Shown here: positions 1 to 9,333 of the stretch, one piece after another
Position numbering within the stretch: the first letter of the stretch is position 1
Layout: each line of letters begins with the position of its first letter
Source of the DNA: Rhizobium sp. ARZ01
GTDB taxonomy: Bacteria; Pseudomonadota; Alphaproteobacteria; Rhizobiales; Rhizobiaceae
DNA: 64,000 nt
Assembly: GCF_014851675.1 (NCBI RefSeq)
Contig: NZ_JACVAE010000001.1
Span: 930,001 to 994,000, forward strand
Direction: 5' to 3'
Translations under genes and position numbers: made by a program
The notes under the pieces: model-generated
What the model was told of the DNA's origin: nothing
Database searches by the model: none
Seen by the model: the letters and a program-made list of their open reading frames with translations, nothing else

Positions 1-804
1 GCGTGGATCGAGCGGGGAGCCAGGGACGGCAAAGACGAGCCGGCCGAAATCGGCAGCGTTGCGGGCGGTGATCAGCGAGCCGGAACGGTTGGCGGCTTCC
101 ACGACGACCAGTCCCAGGCCGATTCCGGCGATCAGCCGGTTGCGGCGCGGAAAATCCCGCGCCCGTGGTTCCCAGCCGAATGGCATCTCGCTGACGGCAA
201 GCCCGTTTCCATTCGTGATCTCGTCAAGCAGGCCGGTATTTTCCGGCGGATAGGGCTGGTCGAGTCCGCCCGCCATCGCCGCAATCGTACCGGTGGCGAG
301 GCTGGCACGGTGTGCTGCGGTATCAATGCCGCGGGCGAGACCGGAAACAACGACATAGCCGGCAGCGCCGAGATCCCGCGCCAACATGGCGGCGAATTTC
401 GCGCCGACGATGGAAGCGTTGCGGGATCCGACGATGCCCACGGCGACATCATTGGCGACGCGCAGGTTTCCTTTCATGGCAAGGAGCGGCGGCGCTCCGT
501 CGATCTTGCGGAGCAAGGCAGGGTAGTCGGGCTCGCCGATACCGACGAAAGCTGCTTGGTGCCGATACGCAAGGTCGAGTTCGCGTTCGGCATCGGCACG
601 GCTTGCGATCCGGATCGCGCGTGCCGCGCCACCGCGACGGGAAAGCTCCGGAAGCATTTCCAGCGCGGTTTCGGCGGTGCCGAAATGATTGATGAGATCT
701 CGGAAGGTGACGGGGCCGACATTGTCGCTGCGGATCAGCCGTAGCCAGGCGATCCTCTGTTTCTCCGATAGCGCTATTCCCTGCCTGCCTGCGCCATCGG
801 ACAT
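1..804 (-). CDS. dprA: DNA processing protein DprA, C-terminus cut by window edge
   Basis: DprA binds incoming single-stranded DNA and loads RecA during natural transformation; in rhizobia its physiological role is less clear. Translating the reverse strand from the ATG at 802-804 gives an open frame of 268 codons with no stop before the edge. Its Rossmann-like core carries the family signatures [31 protein letters not shown] and [11 protein letters not shown]. The N-terminal part resembles the SAM-like domain of the family. The gene lies just downstream of plsY on the same strand with only a 14 bp gap, so the two are probably co-transcribed. Only the C-terminal end is missing because of the window boundary. 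Confidence 0.95.
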   Translation of the reverse strand, partial: MSDGAGRQGIALSEKQRIAWLRLIRSDNVGPVTFRDLINHFGTAETALEMLPELSRRGGAARAIRIASRADAERELDLAYRHQAAFVGIGEPDYPALLRKIDGAPPLLAMKGNLRVANDVAVGIVGSRNASIVGAKFAAMLARDLGAAGYVVVSGLARGIDTAAHRASLATGTIAAMAGGLDQPYPPENTGLLDEITNGNGLAVSEMPFGWEPRARDFPRRNRLIAGIGLGLVVVEAANRSGSLITARNAADFGRLVFAVPGSPLDPR

Positions 805-818
805 GTGTTCCCCCGAGC

Positions 819-1433
819 TTAGCCCTTGTCGCCGATCCTGCTCTCTGTACCGCTCATGAGCCGCGCAATGTTGGTGCGGTGCTTCCACCAGGTAATCAGG
901 GTGAGAACCGCGAAGAGCAGTGCCACTTTCTCGTTACCCAAGATCCACAATACAACCGGACTTGCGGCCGTTGCAACCAGGGCGGACAGAGAGGAATAGC
1001 GGGTCAGATAGGCGACGGCGAGCCAGATGGCGGCGAAGACTGCGAGCATGATCGGCGCCAGACCAAGCAGAATGCCGAGATAGGTGGCGACGCCCTTGCC
1101 GCCCTTGAAACCCAGCCAGATCGGGAAAAGGTGGCCGATGAAGGCGGCGAAGCCGGCGGCAATGCCAGCGTCGATGCCCCAGCGTGACGCGATCGCGGCA
1201 GCGGCGGTTCCCTTCAGGGCATCGAGAACGAGGGTGGCCGCGGCGAGCTTCTTGTTACCGGTGCGAAGCACGTTCGTAGCGCCGATGTTGCCGGACCCGA
1301 TCGTTCGGACATCTCCAAGCCCGGCCAGGCGTGTGAGGATCAAGCCGAACGGGATCGAGCCCAGCAGATAGCCGAAGGCGAGGCTCAGAAGCGTCGGCAG
1401 CGGCCCCAACTGCCAAGTGAATAAGTCGGACAC
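819..1433 (-). CDS. plsY: Glycerol-3-phosphate acyltransferase PlsY
   Basis: This integral membrane enzyme transfers the acyl group of acyl-phosphate to glycerol-3-phosphate, the first step of phospholipid synthesis in bacteria that use the PlsX/PlsY route. The 204-residue product has the family's usual size and several hydrophobic segments. Three PlsY signatures are visible: [12 protein letters not shown] near residues 42-53, [11 protein letters not shown] in the middle and a C-terminal HRTNIARL. The start codon is GTG, preceded by a purine-rich GGGGGA. The downstream gene is dprA; the upstream neighbour on the same strand is the dihydroorotase homologue, an arrangement I recall from rhizobial chromosomes. 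Confidence 0.95.
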   Translation of the reverse strand: MSDLFTWQLGPLPTLLSLAFGYLLGSIPFGLILTRLAGLGDVRTIGSGNIGATNVLRTGNKKLAAATLVLDALKGTAAAAIASRWGIDAGIAAGFAAFIGHLFPIWLGFKGGKGVATYLGILLGLAPIMLAVFAAIWLAVAYLTRYSSLSALVATAASPVVLWILGNEKVALLFAVLTLITWWKHRTNIARLMSGTESRIGDKG

Positions 1434-1517
1434 TCTGTAATATCCCCCGAGATCGCTTGTCGGCTTGCCGATTGACGCCTCTCATCCGGCTGCTGCCAGA
1501 TGTGCGGCGAATCTCCC

Positions 1518-2810
1518 TTATCGCGTCGAATGCACACGCTTTCCCGCAACATAGGTTTGAACGGCACGTCCCGTAAAGCGCCCATCTTCGAACGGGGTAT
1601 TCTTCGAGCGCGAGACGAATCCGTCCTTCGCGGCGATCCAAGGCTCATCCAGATCGATCAGGGCGATGTCGGCAATGGCGCCGGGCTTGAGCGTGCCGGC
1701 ATCGAGACCGAAGATCCGGGCGGGGCGCGTGGACATGGCATCGATGAGGCGCATCAGGCCGACATCACCGCTGTGATGCAGGCGAAGGGCGGCGGCAAGT
1801 GATGTCTCAAGGCCTACGGCGCCATCTGCGGCGTCGGCAAAGGGCAGGCGCTTGGTGTCGACGTCCTGCGGGTCGTGCGAGGAGACGATGATGTCGATCG
1901 TGCCGTCGGCCAGTGCCTCGACCATCGCCTTGCGGTCGTCTTCGCCGCGCAGCGGTGGCGACAGCTTGAAGAAAGTGCGGTACTCGCCGATGTCGTTCTC
2001 GTTCAGCGTCAGGTGGTTGATCGAGATGCCGCAGGTGACGTTGGCGCCGCGGCCGCGGGCGACGCGCATGGCCTCTGCCGATTCCGGCACCGAGATCTGT
2101 GCTGCATGGTAGGCGGCGCGTGTCAGCCCGGCGAGGCGCAGGTCGCGCTCAAGCGGGATAAGCTCCGCCTCGCGCGGCGTGCCGGAAAGGCCGAGCCAGC
2201 TTGCGAGCAGCCCCTCATTCATCACGCCGCCGGCGCCGAGATACTTGTCGCGGGTCTCGAGTGCGATGACGGCACCAAATTCGCGCGCATAGGTCATTGC
2301 CCGGCGAAGCACCTGGCTGTCATGCATCGCATGGCGACCGTTGGTGAAGCAGACGGCGCCGGCTTCGCGCAGAAGGCCGAACTCGGTCATCTCGGTGCCA
2401 GCGAGCCCCTTGGTGAGGGCGGCGGCCGGGTGAACATGGACGATCGCCTTGTCGCGCGCCGTCTTCAGGACGTACTCGACCAGCGCGATGTCATCGATGA
2501 CAGGATCGGTGTCGGGCATTGTGATGAAGGAGGTGATGCCGCCGACGGCGGCCGCGCGCGAGGCGGACTCGATCGTCTCACGGTGCTCTGCCCCCGGTTC
2601 GCCGATGAAGACGCGGGCGTCGACAAGACCGGGAGCGGCGACGAGGCCGCTGCCGTCGACGATCTCGGCTCCTTCAGGCGCTCCCTGGTTCAGGGCTCCC
2701 TTGCCGGCCGCAGAAATCCTGCCGTTCTGGATGACGATCGCTCCGGTCTCGTCGAGGTTATGCGAGGGGTCGATGATGCGGACGTTCTGGATGACGGTCG
2801 GGCGGGTCAT
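1518..2810 (-). CDS. pyrC: Dihydroorotase homologue with degenerate active site (PyrC'/PyrX-like)
   Basis: The fold and length (430 residues) are those of class I dihydroorotases, which make dihydroorotate in pyrimidine synthesis. The key residues are gone: the DxHxH metal motif reads DARVF (residues 64-68), the HxED motif reads ALET (183-186), the second His of HxxH is Gln238, and TDHAPH reads SSHDPQ (310-315). It starts inside the stop of pyrB (ATGA overlap), so it is translationally coupled to aspartate carbamoyltransferase. In Pseudomonas a similar inactive homologue is required to assemble the ATCase holoenzyme. I infer the same structural role here, with an active dihydroorotase encoded outside the window. 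Confidence 0.9.
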   Translation of the reverse strand: MTRPTVIQNVRIIDPSHNLDETGAIVIQNGRISAAGKGALNQGAPEGAEIVDGSGLVAAPGLVDARVFIGEPGAEHRETIESASRAAAVGGITSFITMPDTDPVIDDIALVEYVLKTARDKAIVHVHPAAALTKGLAGTEMTEFGLLREAGAVCFTNGRHAMHDSQVLRRAMTYAREFGAVIALETRDKYLGAGGVMNEGLLASWLGLSGTPREAELIPLERDLRLAGLTRAAYHAAQISVPESAEAMRVARGRGANVTCGISINHLTLNENDIGEYRTFFKLSPPLRGEDDRKAMVEALADGTIDIIVSSHDPQDVDTKRLPFADAADGAVGLETSLAAALRLHHSGDVGLMRLIDAMSTRPARIFGLDAGTLKPGAIADIALIDLDEPWIAAKDGFVSRSKNTPFEDGRFTGRAVQTYVAGKRVHSTR

Positions 2811-3748
2811 GCGCGCGGTCCCTGGTTCTGCGAGACGAGGAGGGTTTCCATGACCGCCATTCGGACGGCGACGCCCATCTCCACCTGCTGCTCAATGACA
2901 CTCTGCGGTCCGTCCGCGATTTCCGAGGCGATCTCGACGCCGCGGTTCATTGGGCCGGGATGCATGACGAGTGCATCCTCCTTGGCGGCCTTCAGTTTCT
3001 CCGCATCGAGCCCGTAGTAGCGGAAATATTCGCGCACGGACGGGACGAAGGCGCCCGACATGCGTTCGCGCTGCAGGCGCAGCATCATCACGACGTCGGC
3101 GTCCTTCAGGCCTTCTTCCATGGAATGATAAACCTCGGCGCCCATCTGGGCGATGCCGCTCGGAAGCAGCGTTGCGGGCGCCACGACGCGCACCCGCGCG
3201 CCCATGGCGTTGAGGAGCAGAATGTTGGAGCGCGCGACGCGCGAGTGCAGCACGTCACCGCAGATCGCGACGATGATGCGCGAGAGCTTGCCCTTGGCGC
3301 GGCGGATGGTGAGCGCGTCGAGCAGCGCCTGGGTCGGATGCTCGTGCTGGCCGTCGCCAGCATTGACCACCGAGCAGGAGACCTTTTGCGCGAGAAGAGC
3401 TGCAGCACCGGCAGACGAGTGGCGCACGACCAGCACGTCCGGGTGCATGGCGTTCAGCGTCATCGCCGTGTCGATCAGCGTTTCGCCCTTCTTCACCGAG
3501 GAATTGCCGACCGACATGTTCATCACGTCGGCGCCGAGCCGTTTCCCCGCGAGTTCGAAGGAGGACTGCGTGCGCGTCGAAGCCTCAAAGAACAGGTTGA
3601 TCTGGGTGAGGCCCCTCAGCGTCGAGGTCTTTTTCTCCCGCTGCCGACTGATGTTGACGGCGGCGTCTGCCTTGTCGAGCAGGTGGGTGATTTCCGGCTC
3701 GGTCATACCCTTGATGCCGAGCAGGTGGCGATGCGGAAAGGAATCCAT
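2807..3748 (-). CDS. pyrB: Aspartate carbamoyltransferase catalytic chain PyrB
   Basis: PyrB condenses carbamoyl phosphate with aspartate, the committed step of pyrimidine synthesis. The 313-residue product shows the carbamoyl-phosphate binding motif [18 protein letters not shown], the HPTQALLD motif and the MLRLQRERM segment, all in the expected order. An upstream in-frame ATG at 3856 would add 36 poorly conserved-looking residues. I chose the internal ATG at 3748 because the protein then begins [12 protein letters not shown], matches family length, and has a GAGGCG ribosome-binding site just upstream. It overlaps the downstream dihydroorotase homologue by four bases, which fits co-assembly of the two proteins. 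Confidence 0.95.
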   Translation of the reverse strand: MDSFPHRHLLGIKGMTEPEITHLLDKADAAVNISRQREKKTSTLRGLTQINLFFEASTRTQSSFELAGKRLGADVMNMSVGNSSVKKGETLIDTAMTLNAMHPDVLVVRHSSAGAAALLAQKVSCSVVNAGDGQHEHPTQALLDALTIRRAKGKLSRIIVAICGDVLHSRVARSNILLLNAMGARVRVVAPATLLPSGIAQMGAEVYHSMEEGLKDADVVMMLRLQRERMSGAFVPSVREYFRYYGLDAEKLKAAKEDALVMHPGPMNRGVEIASEIADGPQSVIEQQVEMGVAVRMAVMETLLVSQNQGPRA

Positions 3749-3920
3749 TGGGGTCGCCTCAACTGTCTTGAATACGCGGGGTCTATAGAGGCTCATCATC
3801 CCTGCGGCAAGGCGGCAGACGGGCCAGTCTGCCCGATCACGCTCTTTTGTCGGCATTCTTTTGAGGTACGGCCGCCATGTCCCCGTTTCGTCATGCGAGC
3901 AGTTAGGTTAGAACCGCTGC

Positions 3921-5570
3921 ATGACTCAACTGACCCGCACCGAACAAACGCTCGCCGACCTGAACCAGCCGAAACTCTGGACGGGCATCAATGCCTATCG
4001 GTCCGATCCATTGCTGGTCGATGGCACTGCATCCCTGCCGAAGGCGCTGCGCGACGAGTTCGATGCACTCGGCCGCCATGTCACCGCACCGGAGATGCAG
4101 GAGCTGGCGCGGATGGCAAATGAATCGCCGCCGCAGTTGCGTACCCACGGGCCGCGCGGCGAGCGCCTCGATGCTGTCGATTTCCATCCTGCCTGGCACG
4201 CGCTGATGCGCCGCTCCATGACAAGCGGTCTGCATTCCTCGATCTGGGAAAATCTGCCGGAGGAAAGAGGCAGGGCGCACAAGGCCCGTGCAGTCCGCTT
4301 CTATCTCACGGCTCAGCTCGAAAGCGGCCACCTGTGCCCGTTGACGATGACCAGCGCCTCGGTGGCGGCGATCTCCGCTTCGCCCGTCGTGCAGCGCGAA
4401 TGGGGCCGAGGCATCCTGTCGCGCAAGTATGACAGCACCAACCGCCCTGCCATGCAGAAAACGGCGATCACCATCGGCATGGGGATGACTGAGAAGCAGG
4501 GCGGTACCGACGTGCGCGCCAATACCACCACCGCCGAGCGTGTGGGCGAGGGGATCTACCGGCTCAGCGGCCACAAATGGTTCATGTCGGCGCCGATGAG
4601 CGACGCCTTCGTCATGCTGGCGCAGACCCGCGACGGCATGGGGTGCTTTCTCGTGCCGCGCCTACTGGAGGACGGGACTGCGAACGGTTTGCGGTTCCAG
4701 CGTCTGAAGGACAAGATCGGCAATCGTTCGAACGCCTCCGCGGAGGTCGAGTTCACCGATACCTTCGGCTTCCTGCTCGGCGCGCCGGATCAGGGCATCC
4801 GTACCATTCTCGACATGGTGACGTTGACGCGGCTCGATTGCGCGCTGGCCTCCAGCGGCATCATGCGCGCCTCGCTCGCCGAAGCCGTGCACCACACGCG
4901 CGGTCGAAAGGTGTTCGGCAAGGTTCTGGTGGAGCAGCCGATCATGACGCGGGTTCTGGCCGACATGGCCTTGGACGTCGCGGCGGCAACCGCGCTGTCG
5001 TTGCGTCTGGCCGAGGCCTTCGACCGGGCGCCGGTCAGCGCGGATGACGCGGCCTATGCCCGGGTCATGACGCCGGTGACCAAATACTGGTGCTGCAAGA
5101 TCGCGCCGGCCCTGATCTACGAAGCCATGGAGTGCATCGGCGGCAGCGGCTATGTCGAGGAGCGCCCGATTGCCCGCCACTACCGCGAGGCGCCGGTCAA
5201 TGCGATCTGGGAAGGCTCGGGCAACGTGATGGCGCTCGACGTCCTGCGCGTGCTGTCGCGCGGAAAGGACCTGTTCGAATCGGTCTTCGCTGGGATTGCC
5301 CGCGATCTCGGGCCGTCCGGCCGCAAGACCGTCGAGGTGCTGCGTGCCGCCACGTCGCTCTGTGAGCGCGACGAGGGCGCTGCCCGCATGCTGGTCGAGC
5401 AGTTGGCACTTTCTGCGGCTGCCGCCGAACTCAACCGGATCGGCGCAGGCCGCATTGCCGATGCCTTCCTGGAGACGCGCCTGGCCGCAGGATGGCGGTC
5501 GACCTACGGTATGCTCGATTCCCGCTTCGACTCGGCCTACATCGTCGATCTGCTCTACCCGGCCGCGTAA
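3921..5570 (+). CDS. aidB: AidB-like acyl-CoA dehydrogenase (DNA alkylation response)
   Basis: AidB is an FAD-binding acyl-CoA dehydrogenase-fold protein of the adaptive response to alkylating agents that binds DNA through an extra C-terminal domain. The 549-residue length matches AidB (about 540) rather than ordinary acyl-CoA dehydrogenases (about 380). The N-terminus TLADLNQPKLWTGINAYRSD is typical of AidB. MTEKQGGTDVRANTT is the flavin-proximal segment, and YEAMECIGGSGYVEE lies before the C-terminal domain. It diverges from pyrB across about 170 bp and overlaps the convergent transporter gene by 16 bp. No Ada-type operator was identified upstream. Another member of the acyl-CoA dehydrogenase superfamily is possible but less likely. 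Confidence 0.9.
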   Translation: MTQLTRTEQTLADLNQPKLWTGINAYRSDPLLVDGTASLPKALRDEFDALGRHVTAPEMQELARMANESPPQLRTHGPRGERLDAVDFHPAWHALMRRSMTSGLHSSIWENLPEERGRAHKARAVRFYLTAQLESGHLCPLTMTSASVAAISASPVVQREWGRGILSRKYDSTNRPAMQKTAITIGMGMTEKQGGTDVRANTTTAERVGEGIYRLSGHKWFMSAPMSDAFVMLAQTRDGMGCFLVPRLLEDGTANGLRFQRLKDKIGNRSNASAEVEFTDTFGFLLGAPDQGIRTILDMVTLTRLDCALASSGIMRASLAEAVHHTRGRKVFGKVLVEQPIMTRVLADMALDVAAATALSLRLAEAFDRAPVSADDAAYARVMTPVTKYWCCKIAPALIYEAMECIGGSGYVEERPIARHYREAPVNAIWEGSGNVMALDVLRVLSRGKDLFESVFAGIARDLGPSGRKTVEVLRAATSLCERDEGAARMLVEQLALSAAAAELNRIGAGRIADAFLETRLAAGWRSTYGMLDSRFDSAYIVDLLYPAA

Positions 5571-6487
5571 CCGGCCAGCATCAGGACCAGCGGGATCGTG
5601 AAGAACGACGCCACGGTCTGCAACGTGGCGACGGCGGCATAGAGCGGTGCGTCGCCTCCCATCTGTTTGGCAAGCAGATAGCCGTTCATCGCCGTTGGCA
5701 CGCTCGCGCCGAGCGCCACGGTTAGAAGGGCTTCTCCGCTGATGCCCGCGAACCAGGCGGCGCCGGTCATCATCAGGGGCATGAAGAGCAGCTTCAATCC
5801 GACAGGGAGAATTGCGATTGCTCGCGGCTTCAAGGCGTCCGCTATCCTCAGTCCGGCACCAACCATGACGAGACCCAGGCTGAGCGACGATTCGGCAATG
5901 AGGTCGATGGTCTCCATCAACGGTGCGTACAGGCGGATGCCAAGGAGATTGAAGAGGGTGCCGAGAGCTGCCCCGATGATCAGTGGATTCGTTACGATCT
6001 TCGTCAGGAACGCGCGGATATTGCGTGCGCCGCCGCCGAACCAGACCAGGATGGCGATGTTGTAAAAGTTGATCGGGATGATGATGAGCGACATGATCAG
6101 CGCCAATATCGCCATGCTGCCCGGCCCGTAGAGTTTGTCGGCGATCGCAAGGGCGATGAAGCCGTTCCAGCGGGTCGACGTCTGGAACACGGTGGTAAAG
6201 GACGGTGCCGATATGCCGGCTCCGCGAAAGAGCGGCCAGCAAAGAAGGATCGCACCGGAAATCAGTGTCACGGAGCCTATCGACGTGGCAGCAAGCGTGC
6301 CTGCGGCGATGCCTCCGAAATCCGCCTGTGCCAGCGTGGAAAAGAGCAGCGCTGGAAACAGCACGTAGAAGCCAAGCTGTTCCACGCCAAGCCATAGGCC
6401 ATCATCGATCTTCCGCCAGCGCTTGAGCAGCGTTCCGAGAATGACGAGCAGGAAGACGGGCAGGGTGCTTTCGAAGATAACGAGCAT
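5555..6487 (-). CDS. AEC-family transporter (auxin efflux carrier family)
   Basis: This is a 310-residue membrane protein with about ten hydrophobic segments split into two halves, the organisation of the AEC/bile-acid-sodium-symporter-like fold. Family features include the start MLVIFESTLPVFLLVILGTLL, a central hydrophilic linker, and a C-terminal VALGASVPTAMNGYLLAKQ, where the proline-containing stretch corresponds to the crossover helix. Bacterial AEC proteins export or exchange small organic acids such as malate, but the substrate cannot be read from the sequence. It converges with aidB and their 3' ends overlap by 16 bp. A second AEC gene lies at 38.2 kb. Confidence 0.9.
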   Translation of the reverse strand: MLVIFESTLPVFLLVILGTLLKRWRKIDDGLWLGVEQLGFYVLFPALLFSTLAQADFGGIAAGTLAATSIGSVTLISGAILLCWPLFRGAGISAPSFTTVFQTSTRWNGFIALAIADKLYGPGSMAILALIMSLIIIPINFYNIAILVWFGGGARNIRAFLTKIVTNPLIIGAALGTLFNLLGIRLYAPLMETIDLIAESSLSLGLVMVGAGLRIADALKPRAIAILPVGLKLLFMPLMMTGAAWFAGISGEALLTVALGASVPTAMNGYLLAKQMGGDAPLYAAVATLQTVASFFTIPLVLMLAGYAAG

Positions 6488-6735
6488 TCTGATGGTGACC
6501 GGGATGCATTTATTGGTCCGTCATTTCACGTGTCCGTGAAGAGGGCAACCCGGAAGGTTGATCCTCAACGATCGGCTCTATCTCATTGGACGAACCGAAA
6601 GGTTGCGGATCGCGGTCGCCGCAGTGGCCGTGTGGAAATTAACCTTAACGGAGAGTTTACATTGCACCCCTGCGCAGGAGGGAGGAAAGTGTCTTCGTTA
6701 AGAAATCATTAACCATATGAAGGCGCGGCACCTTG

Positions 6736-6891
6736 ATGAAAGCGGTTCCGACATTGGCCATGACGGCCTTCTTCGCCGCCCTGGCGCTCAACATAGCCAT
6801 ACCCGCCGTCGTGCTGCTGAGCCTGGCCGCTGTGCGTGAAATCGGATTGGCGATGGGGACCGTGTTCGTCAGTCAGGGGAGGACGGTATGA
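6736..6891 (+). CDS. Small hydrophobic protein (51 aa), coupled to the next gene
   Basis: A 51-codon frame starts at an ATG and ends in a TGA that overlaps the ATG of the following gene (ATGA). The product begins MKAVPTLAMTAFFAALALNI and is one hydrophobic segment followed by a short polar tail, so it would be a single-span membrane or exported peptide. I do not recognise a family. The overlap with the downstream gene is the main argument that it is translated. The ribosome-binding site is weak: a purine-poor ACCTTG precedes the ATG. Confidence 0.5.
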   Translation: MKAVPTLAMTAFFAALALNIAIPAVVLLSLAAVREIGLAMGTVFVSQGRTV

Positions 6892-7223
6892 AGTGGTTTT
6901 TGGTCCTCTGGGCGGGTCCGATCGCGCTTCTCGGTAGCTGGTACGGCCTGTCCTACTACGACATGAGCTTCGGCATCTTCATGCTGACGCGCGATGCGCA
7001 CGACCTGGTGTTTCGCATCTACGGCCACGTCCTCGGCATTGCGCCGGAAAGCATCCCGCCGCTGGTCGCCCGTGCCATTGTGGTCGATAGCCTGTTCGTC
7101 TTCGCCATCATCGCTTTCCGCCGCCGCAAGCGCATCGCCGCATGGTGGCAGGCACGGCGTCAGCCGTCGTCGGAAGTAACTGCTGACCTGCCAAGCGCCG
7201 AGAGCCTGTCGAGCGCTCCCTGA
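6888..7223 (+). CDS. Small conserved membrane protein, DUF6105-like
   Basis: The 111-residue product starts [25 protein letters not shown] and contains two hydrophobic segments (about residues 2-20 and 60-80) around a conserved loop, then a polar tail. From memory it resembles the DUF6105 proteins of Rhizobiales, whose function is unknown. The ribosome-binding site GGGGAGGA lies within the end of the upstream small gene, with which it overlaps by four bases. Its 3' end overlaps the convergent ruvX gene by 64 bp, so the polar tail is encoded opposite the C-terminus of RuvX. Confidence 0.75.
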   Translation: MKWFLVLWAGPIALLGSWYGLSYYDMSFGIFMLTRDAHDLVFRIYGHVLGIAPESIPPLVARAIVVDSLFVFAIIAFRRRKRIAAWWQARRQPSSEVTADLPSAESLSSAP

Positions 7224-7654
7224 AGGATGAACGAGGCGGCGGCGGAATCGATCCGTTCCGCACGCTTCTTGCGCGATACGTCCATCTCGATCAGCGTCCG
7301 TTCGGCAGCGACCGTCGAAAGCCGTTCGTCCCAGAAGACGAAGGGAATATCCGTCTTCTCGCTCATCGAACGTACGAAGGCGCGCGTCGCCTGAACGCGC
7401 GGGCCGGCGCTGCCGTCCATGTTGACAGGCAGGCCGATGACGAAGGCCGCGATCTTCTCCTTTGCGGCAAAGGCGAGGAGCGTTTCCGCGTCGATACCGA
7501 ATTTTACGCGCTTGAGCACGGGACGCGGGGTGGCGAGCCTGCGGCCGAGATCGGAGATGGAAAGCCCGATCGTCTTGGTGCCGAGGTCGAGACCGACGAT
7601 CGGTTGACCGGGCTTCAGGACCGCGGCGAGCTCTTCAATGGTCATCGTGGCCAT
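7160..7654 (-). CDS. ruvX: RuvX/YqgF Holliday-junction resolvase-like nuclease
   Basis: YqgF/RuvX proteins are RNase H-fold nucleases implicated in 16S rRNA 5'-end maturation and possibly Holliday-junction resolution. The 164-residue product has the opening metal-binding strand [16 protein letters not shown], the [15 protein letters not shown] strand, the FWDERLST motif and the [13 protein letters not shown] helix, so all the acidic residues expected in the active site are present. Two closely spaced ATGs at the start (residues 1 and 4) are both possible. The stop lies 11 bp from the start side of no other gene; upstream on the same strand is the PhnA-domain gene, so transcription may be shared. 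Confidence 0.92.
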   Translation of the reverse strand: MATMTIEELAAVLKPGQPIVGLDLGTKTIGLSISDLGRRLATPRPVLKRVKFGIDAETLLAFAAKEKIAAFVIGLPVNMDGSAGPRVQATRAFVRSMSEKTDIPFVFWDERLSTVAAERTLIEMDVSRKKRAERIDSAAASFILQGALDRLSALGRSAVTSDDG

Positions 7655-7665
7655 GAGCGTGGCGC

Positions 7666-7971
7666 CTACCGCTTGCGGACGAATTCCGTGCGCAGCACGA
7701 GTCCCTTGATCGTCTCGTGGCGGCAGTCGATTTCCTCCGGATTGTCGGTCAGGCGGATCGTCTTGATGACCGTGCCCTGCTTGAGCGTCGTGGTCGTGCC
7801 CTTCACCTTCAGGTCCTTGATGAGCGTCACCGAATCGCCGTCAGTAAGAACGTTGCCCGCGGCGTCGCGCGCCACAGGCTGGCTGGCGGCGGCTGCAGCC
7901 GCGACTTCGGAGGCCGGGCGCCATTCGCCGGTGACTTCGTCATAGACATATTCGTCGTCTTTGTCGGCCAT
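7666..7971 (-). CDS. PhnA-domain protein (YjdM family, no zinc ribbon)
   Basis: The C-terminal half (from about residue 38, [20 protein letters not shown] to the end) matches the PhnA/YjdM C-terminal domain, a small SH3-like fold. E. coli YjdM carries an N-terminal zinc ribbon with paired cysteines. Here the N-terminus ([16 protein letters not shown]) has none and is followed by an alanine-rich linker. The function of the domain is unknown; the historical phosphonate label comes from gene neighbourhood in E. coli and does not apply here. I chose the ATG at 7971 over the upstream ATG at 8046 because a GGAGA ribosome-binding site precedes it and the protein then starts with the conserved [12 protein letters not shown]. 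Confidence 0.85.
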   Translation of the reverse strand: MADKDDEYVYDEVTGEWRPASEVAAAAAASQPVARDAAGNVLTDGDSVTLIKDLKVKGTTTTLKQGTVIKTIRLTDNPEEIDCRHETIKGLVLRTEFVRKR

Positions 7972-8081
7972 GCTAGTCTCCATCAGAAAGCCTGGAAATC
8001 CGGCTGCATCATCGCTGGCCGGGTGCGATAGCGAAAAGCTCGTCACCAGGCGGTATCAAGGGCATCCGGCAGCGTGGGCGT

Positions 8082-8117
8082 GCCATGCTCTATGTCATCG
8101 CGCCATGCTCTATGGCA
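8082..8117 (+). repeat. Two 16-bp direct repeats with 20-bp period upstream of the UPF0173 gene
   Basis: GCCATGCTCTATGTCAT-like sequence occurs at 8082-8098 and GCCATGCTCTATGGCAT at 8102-8118, differing at one position and spaced exactly 20 bp apart, about two helical turns. The second copy contains a short inverted repeat GCCAT/ATGGC. The pair ends about 30 bp before the hydrolase start, where an operator or promoter would sit. No regulator is known for it. Confidence 0.5.
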
Positions 8118-8148
8118 TAAGGCGGCGGAAGTCCAACGGGAGAACACC

Positions 8149-8852
8149 ATGAAGATCACCTGGCTCGGCCATTCGGCCTTTCATATCGAGACGGGAAAAC
8201 AAAAATCCTGATCGATCCGTTTTTCACGGGTAACCCGTCCTTTGACGAATCGACCCGCAGGGATGCGACCGCCGGCCTGACCCATATCCTGTTGACGCAT
8301 GGCCACGGCGACCACGTCGGCGATACGGTGAAGATCGCCAAGGAAGCCGGCGCGACGGTCGTTGCGAATTTCGACCTCGGCATGTGGCTCGCCCATAAGG
8401 GCGTCACCAAGCTCGAGCCCGGCAATACTGGTGGCACGATCCATCTCGGCGGCTTCTCCGCCACCTTCGTCAACGCGCTGCATTCTTCCGCCCATATCAG
8501 CGAGGATGGCGTTTCCCATTCTCTCGGCAACGCCAACGGTCTGGTGCTGCACTTCGATGACGAGCCCACTCTCTATCACATGGGTGATACGGATATCTTC
8601 TCTGACATGGCGTTGATCAACGAGTTGCATCAGCCGGAGATCGGCCTTGTGCCGATCGGCGACCGCTTCACCATGGGCGGTGCCGTCGCCGCGCTGGCCT
8701 GCCAGCGCTTCTTCAAGTTCGGCACGGTCATTCCTTGCCACTACGGCTCGTTCCCGATCATCGACCAGACAGCCGACACCTTCGTCGCGGCGATGAATGG
8801 GACGAAGGGCAAGGTCGAGGTGCCCAAGGTGGGTGGGTCGGTCGCTGTTTAA
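8149..8852 (+). pseudogene. UPF0173 metal-dependent hydrolase (YtkL-like), frameshifted near the 5' end
   Basis: The ATG frame reads [17 protein letters not shown] and then hits TGA at 8209-8211. The rest of the protein, starting [20 protein letters not shown], continues in another frame to 8852. The shift lies between about 8190 and 8198, in GGGAAAACAAAAA, and one missing base there would restore a protein of about 234 residues, the normal size. Downstream, the metallo-beta-lactamase-fold motif [10 protein letters not shown], the MGDTD motif and a C-terminal HYGSF are intact. This could be a recent inactivating mutation, a sequencing error at a homopolymer, or slippage on the A-rich tract; I cannot separate these. 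Confidence 0.85.
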
Positions 8853-9041
8853 CACCCTCAAGGGGTGGAAAATGAGTGCTTCGGCCGCCGCGTCGTCAAA
8901 CAGAGCGGTTTTGCCCGCCTGAAAGATAGGGGCGAATTGCTCGAGTGTCTGCTGGGTGGCGCGGGATTGCGCCGTACGCCCGTTGCATAGGGTCGATCTG
9001 GCCTTTATAGCGGGTATGAAATTTCCGACCGGAGAATGCCG

Positions 9042-9329
9042 ATGTCTGTCGATCTTGCCACCGTCAAGCGCGTGGCCCATCTCGCCCGTATTGCGGTCAG
9101 CGAAGAGGAAGCCCAGCGCATGATGGGGGAGCTGAATGGCATCCTCGGCTTCGTTGAGCAGCTGAGCGAAGTCAATGTCGAGGGCGTCGAGCCGATGACC
9201 TCAGTCACGCCGATGGCGATGAAGGAACGCGACGACGTCGTGACCGACGGCAACAAGGCGGCCGACGTGGTTGCCAATGCGCCGGTGTCCGACCGCGATT
9301 TCTTCCTCGTGCCGAAGGTCGTGGAGTAA
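9042..9329 (+). CDS. gatC: Asp-tRNA(Asn)/Glu-tRNA(Gln) amidotransferase subunit C
   Basis: GatC is the small subunit that wraps around GatA and GatB in the enzyme converting Glu-tRNA(Gln) and Asp-tRNA(Asn) to the amidated forms. The 95-residue product begins [20 protein letters not shown] and ends with the conserved [10 protein letters not shown]. An ATG six bases upstream is in frame, but GGAGA at about 9031 is better spaced for 9042. A GNAT gene begins 4 bp after the stop and gatA follows it, so gatC-GNAT-gatA form a tight operon. Confidence 0.95.
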   Translation: MSVDLATVKRVAHLARIAVSEEEAQRMMGELNGILGFVEQLSEVNVEGVEPMTSVTPMAMKERDDVVTDGNKAADVVANAPVSDRDFFLVPKVVE

Positions 9330-9333
9330 GCCC

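Noticed and set aside
4662..6395. 577-codon open frame antisense to aidB and overlapping the AEC gene in another frame
   Set aside because: Both covered genes have clear family signatures; the frame has low-complexity Arg/His/Gly composition.
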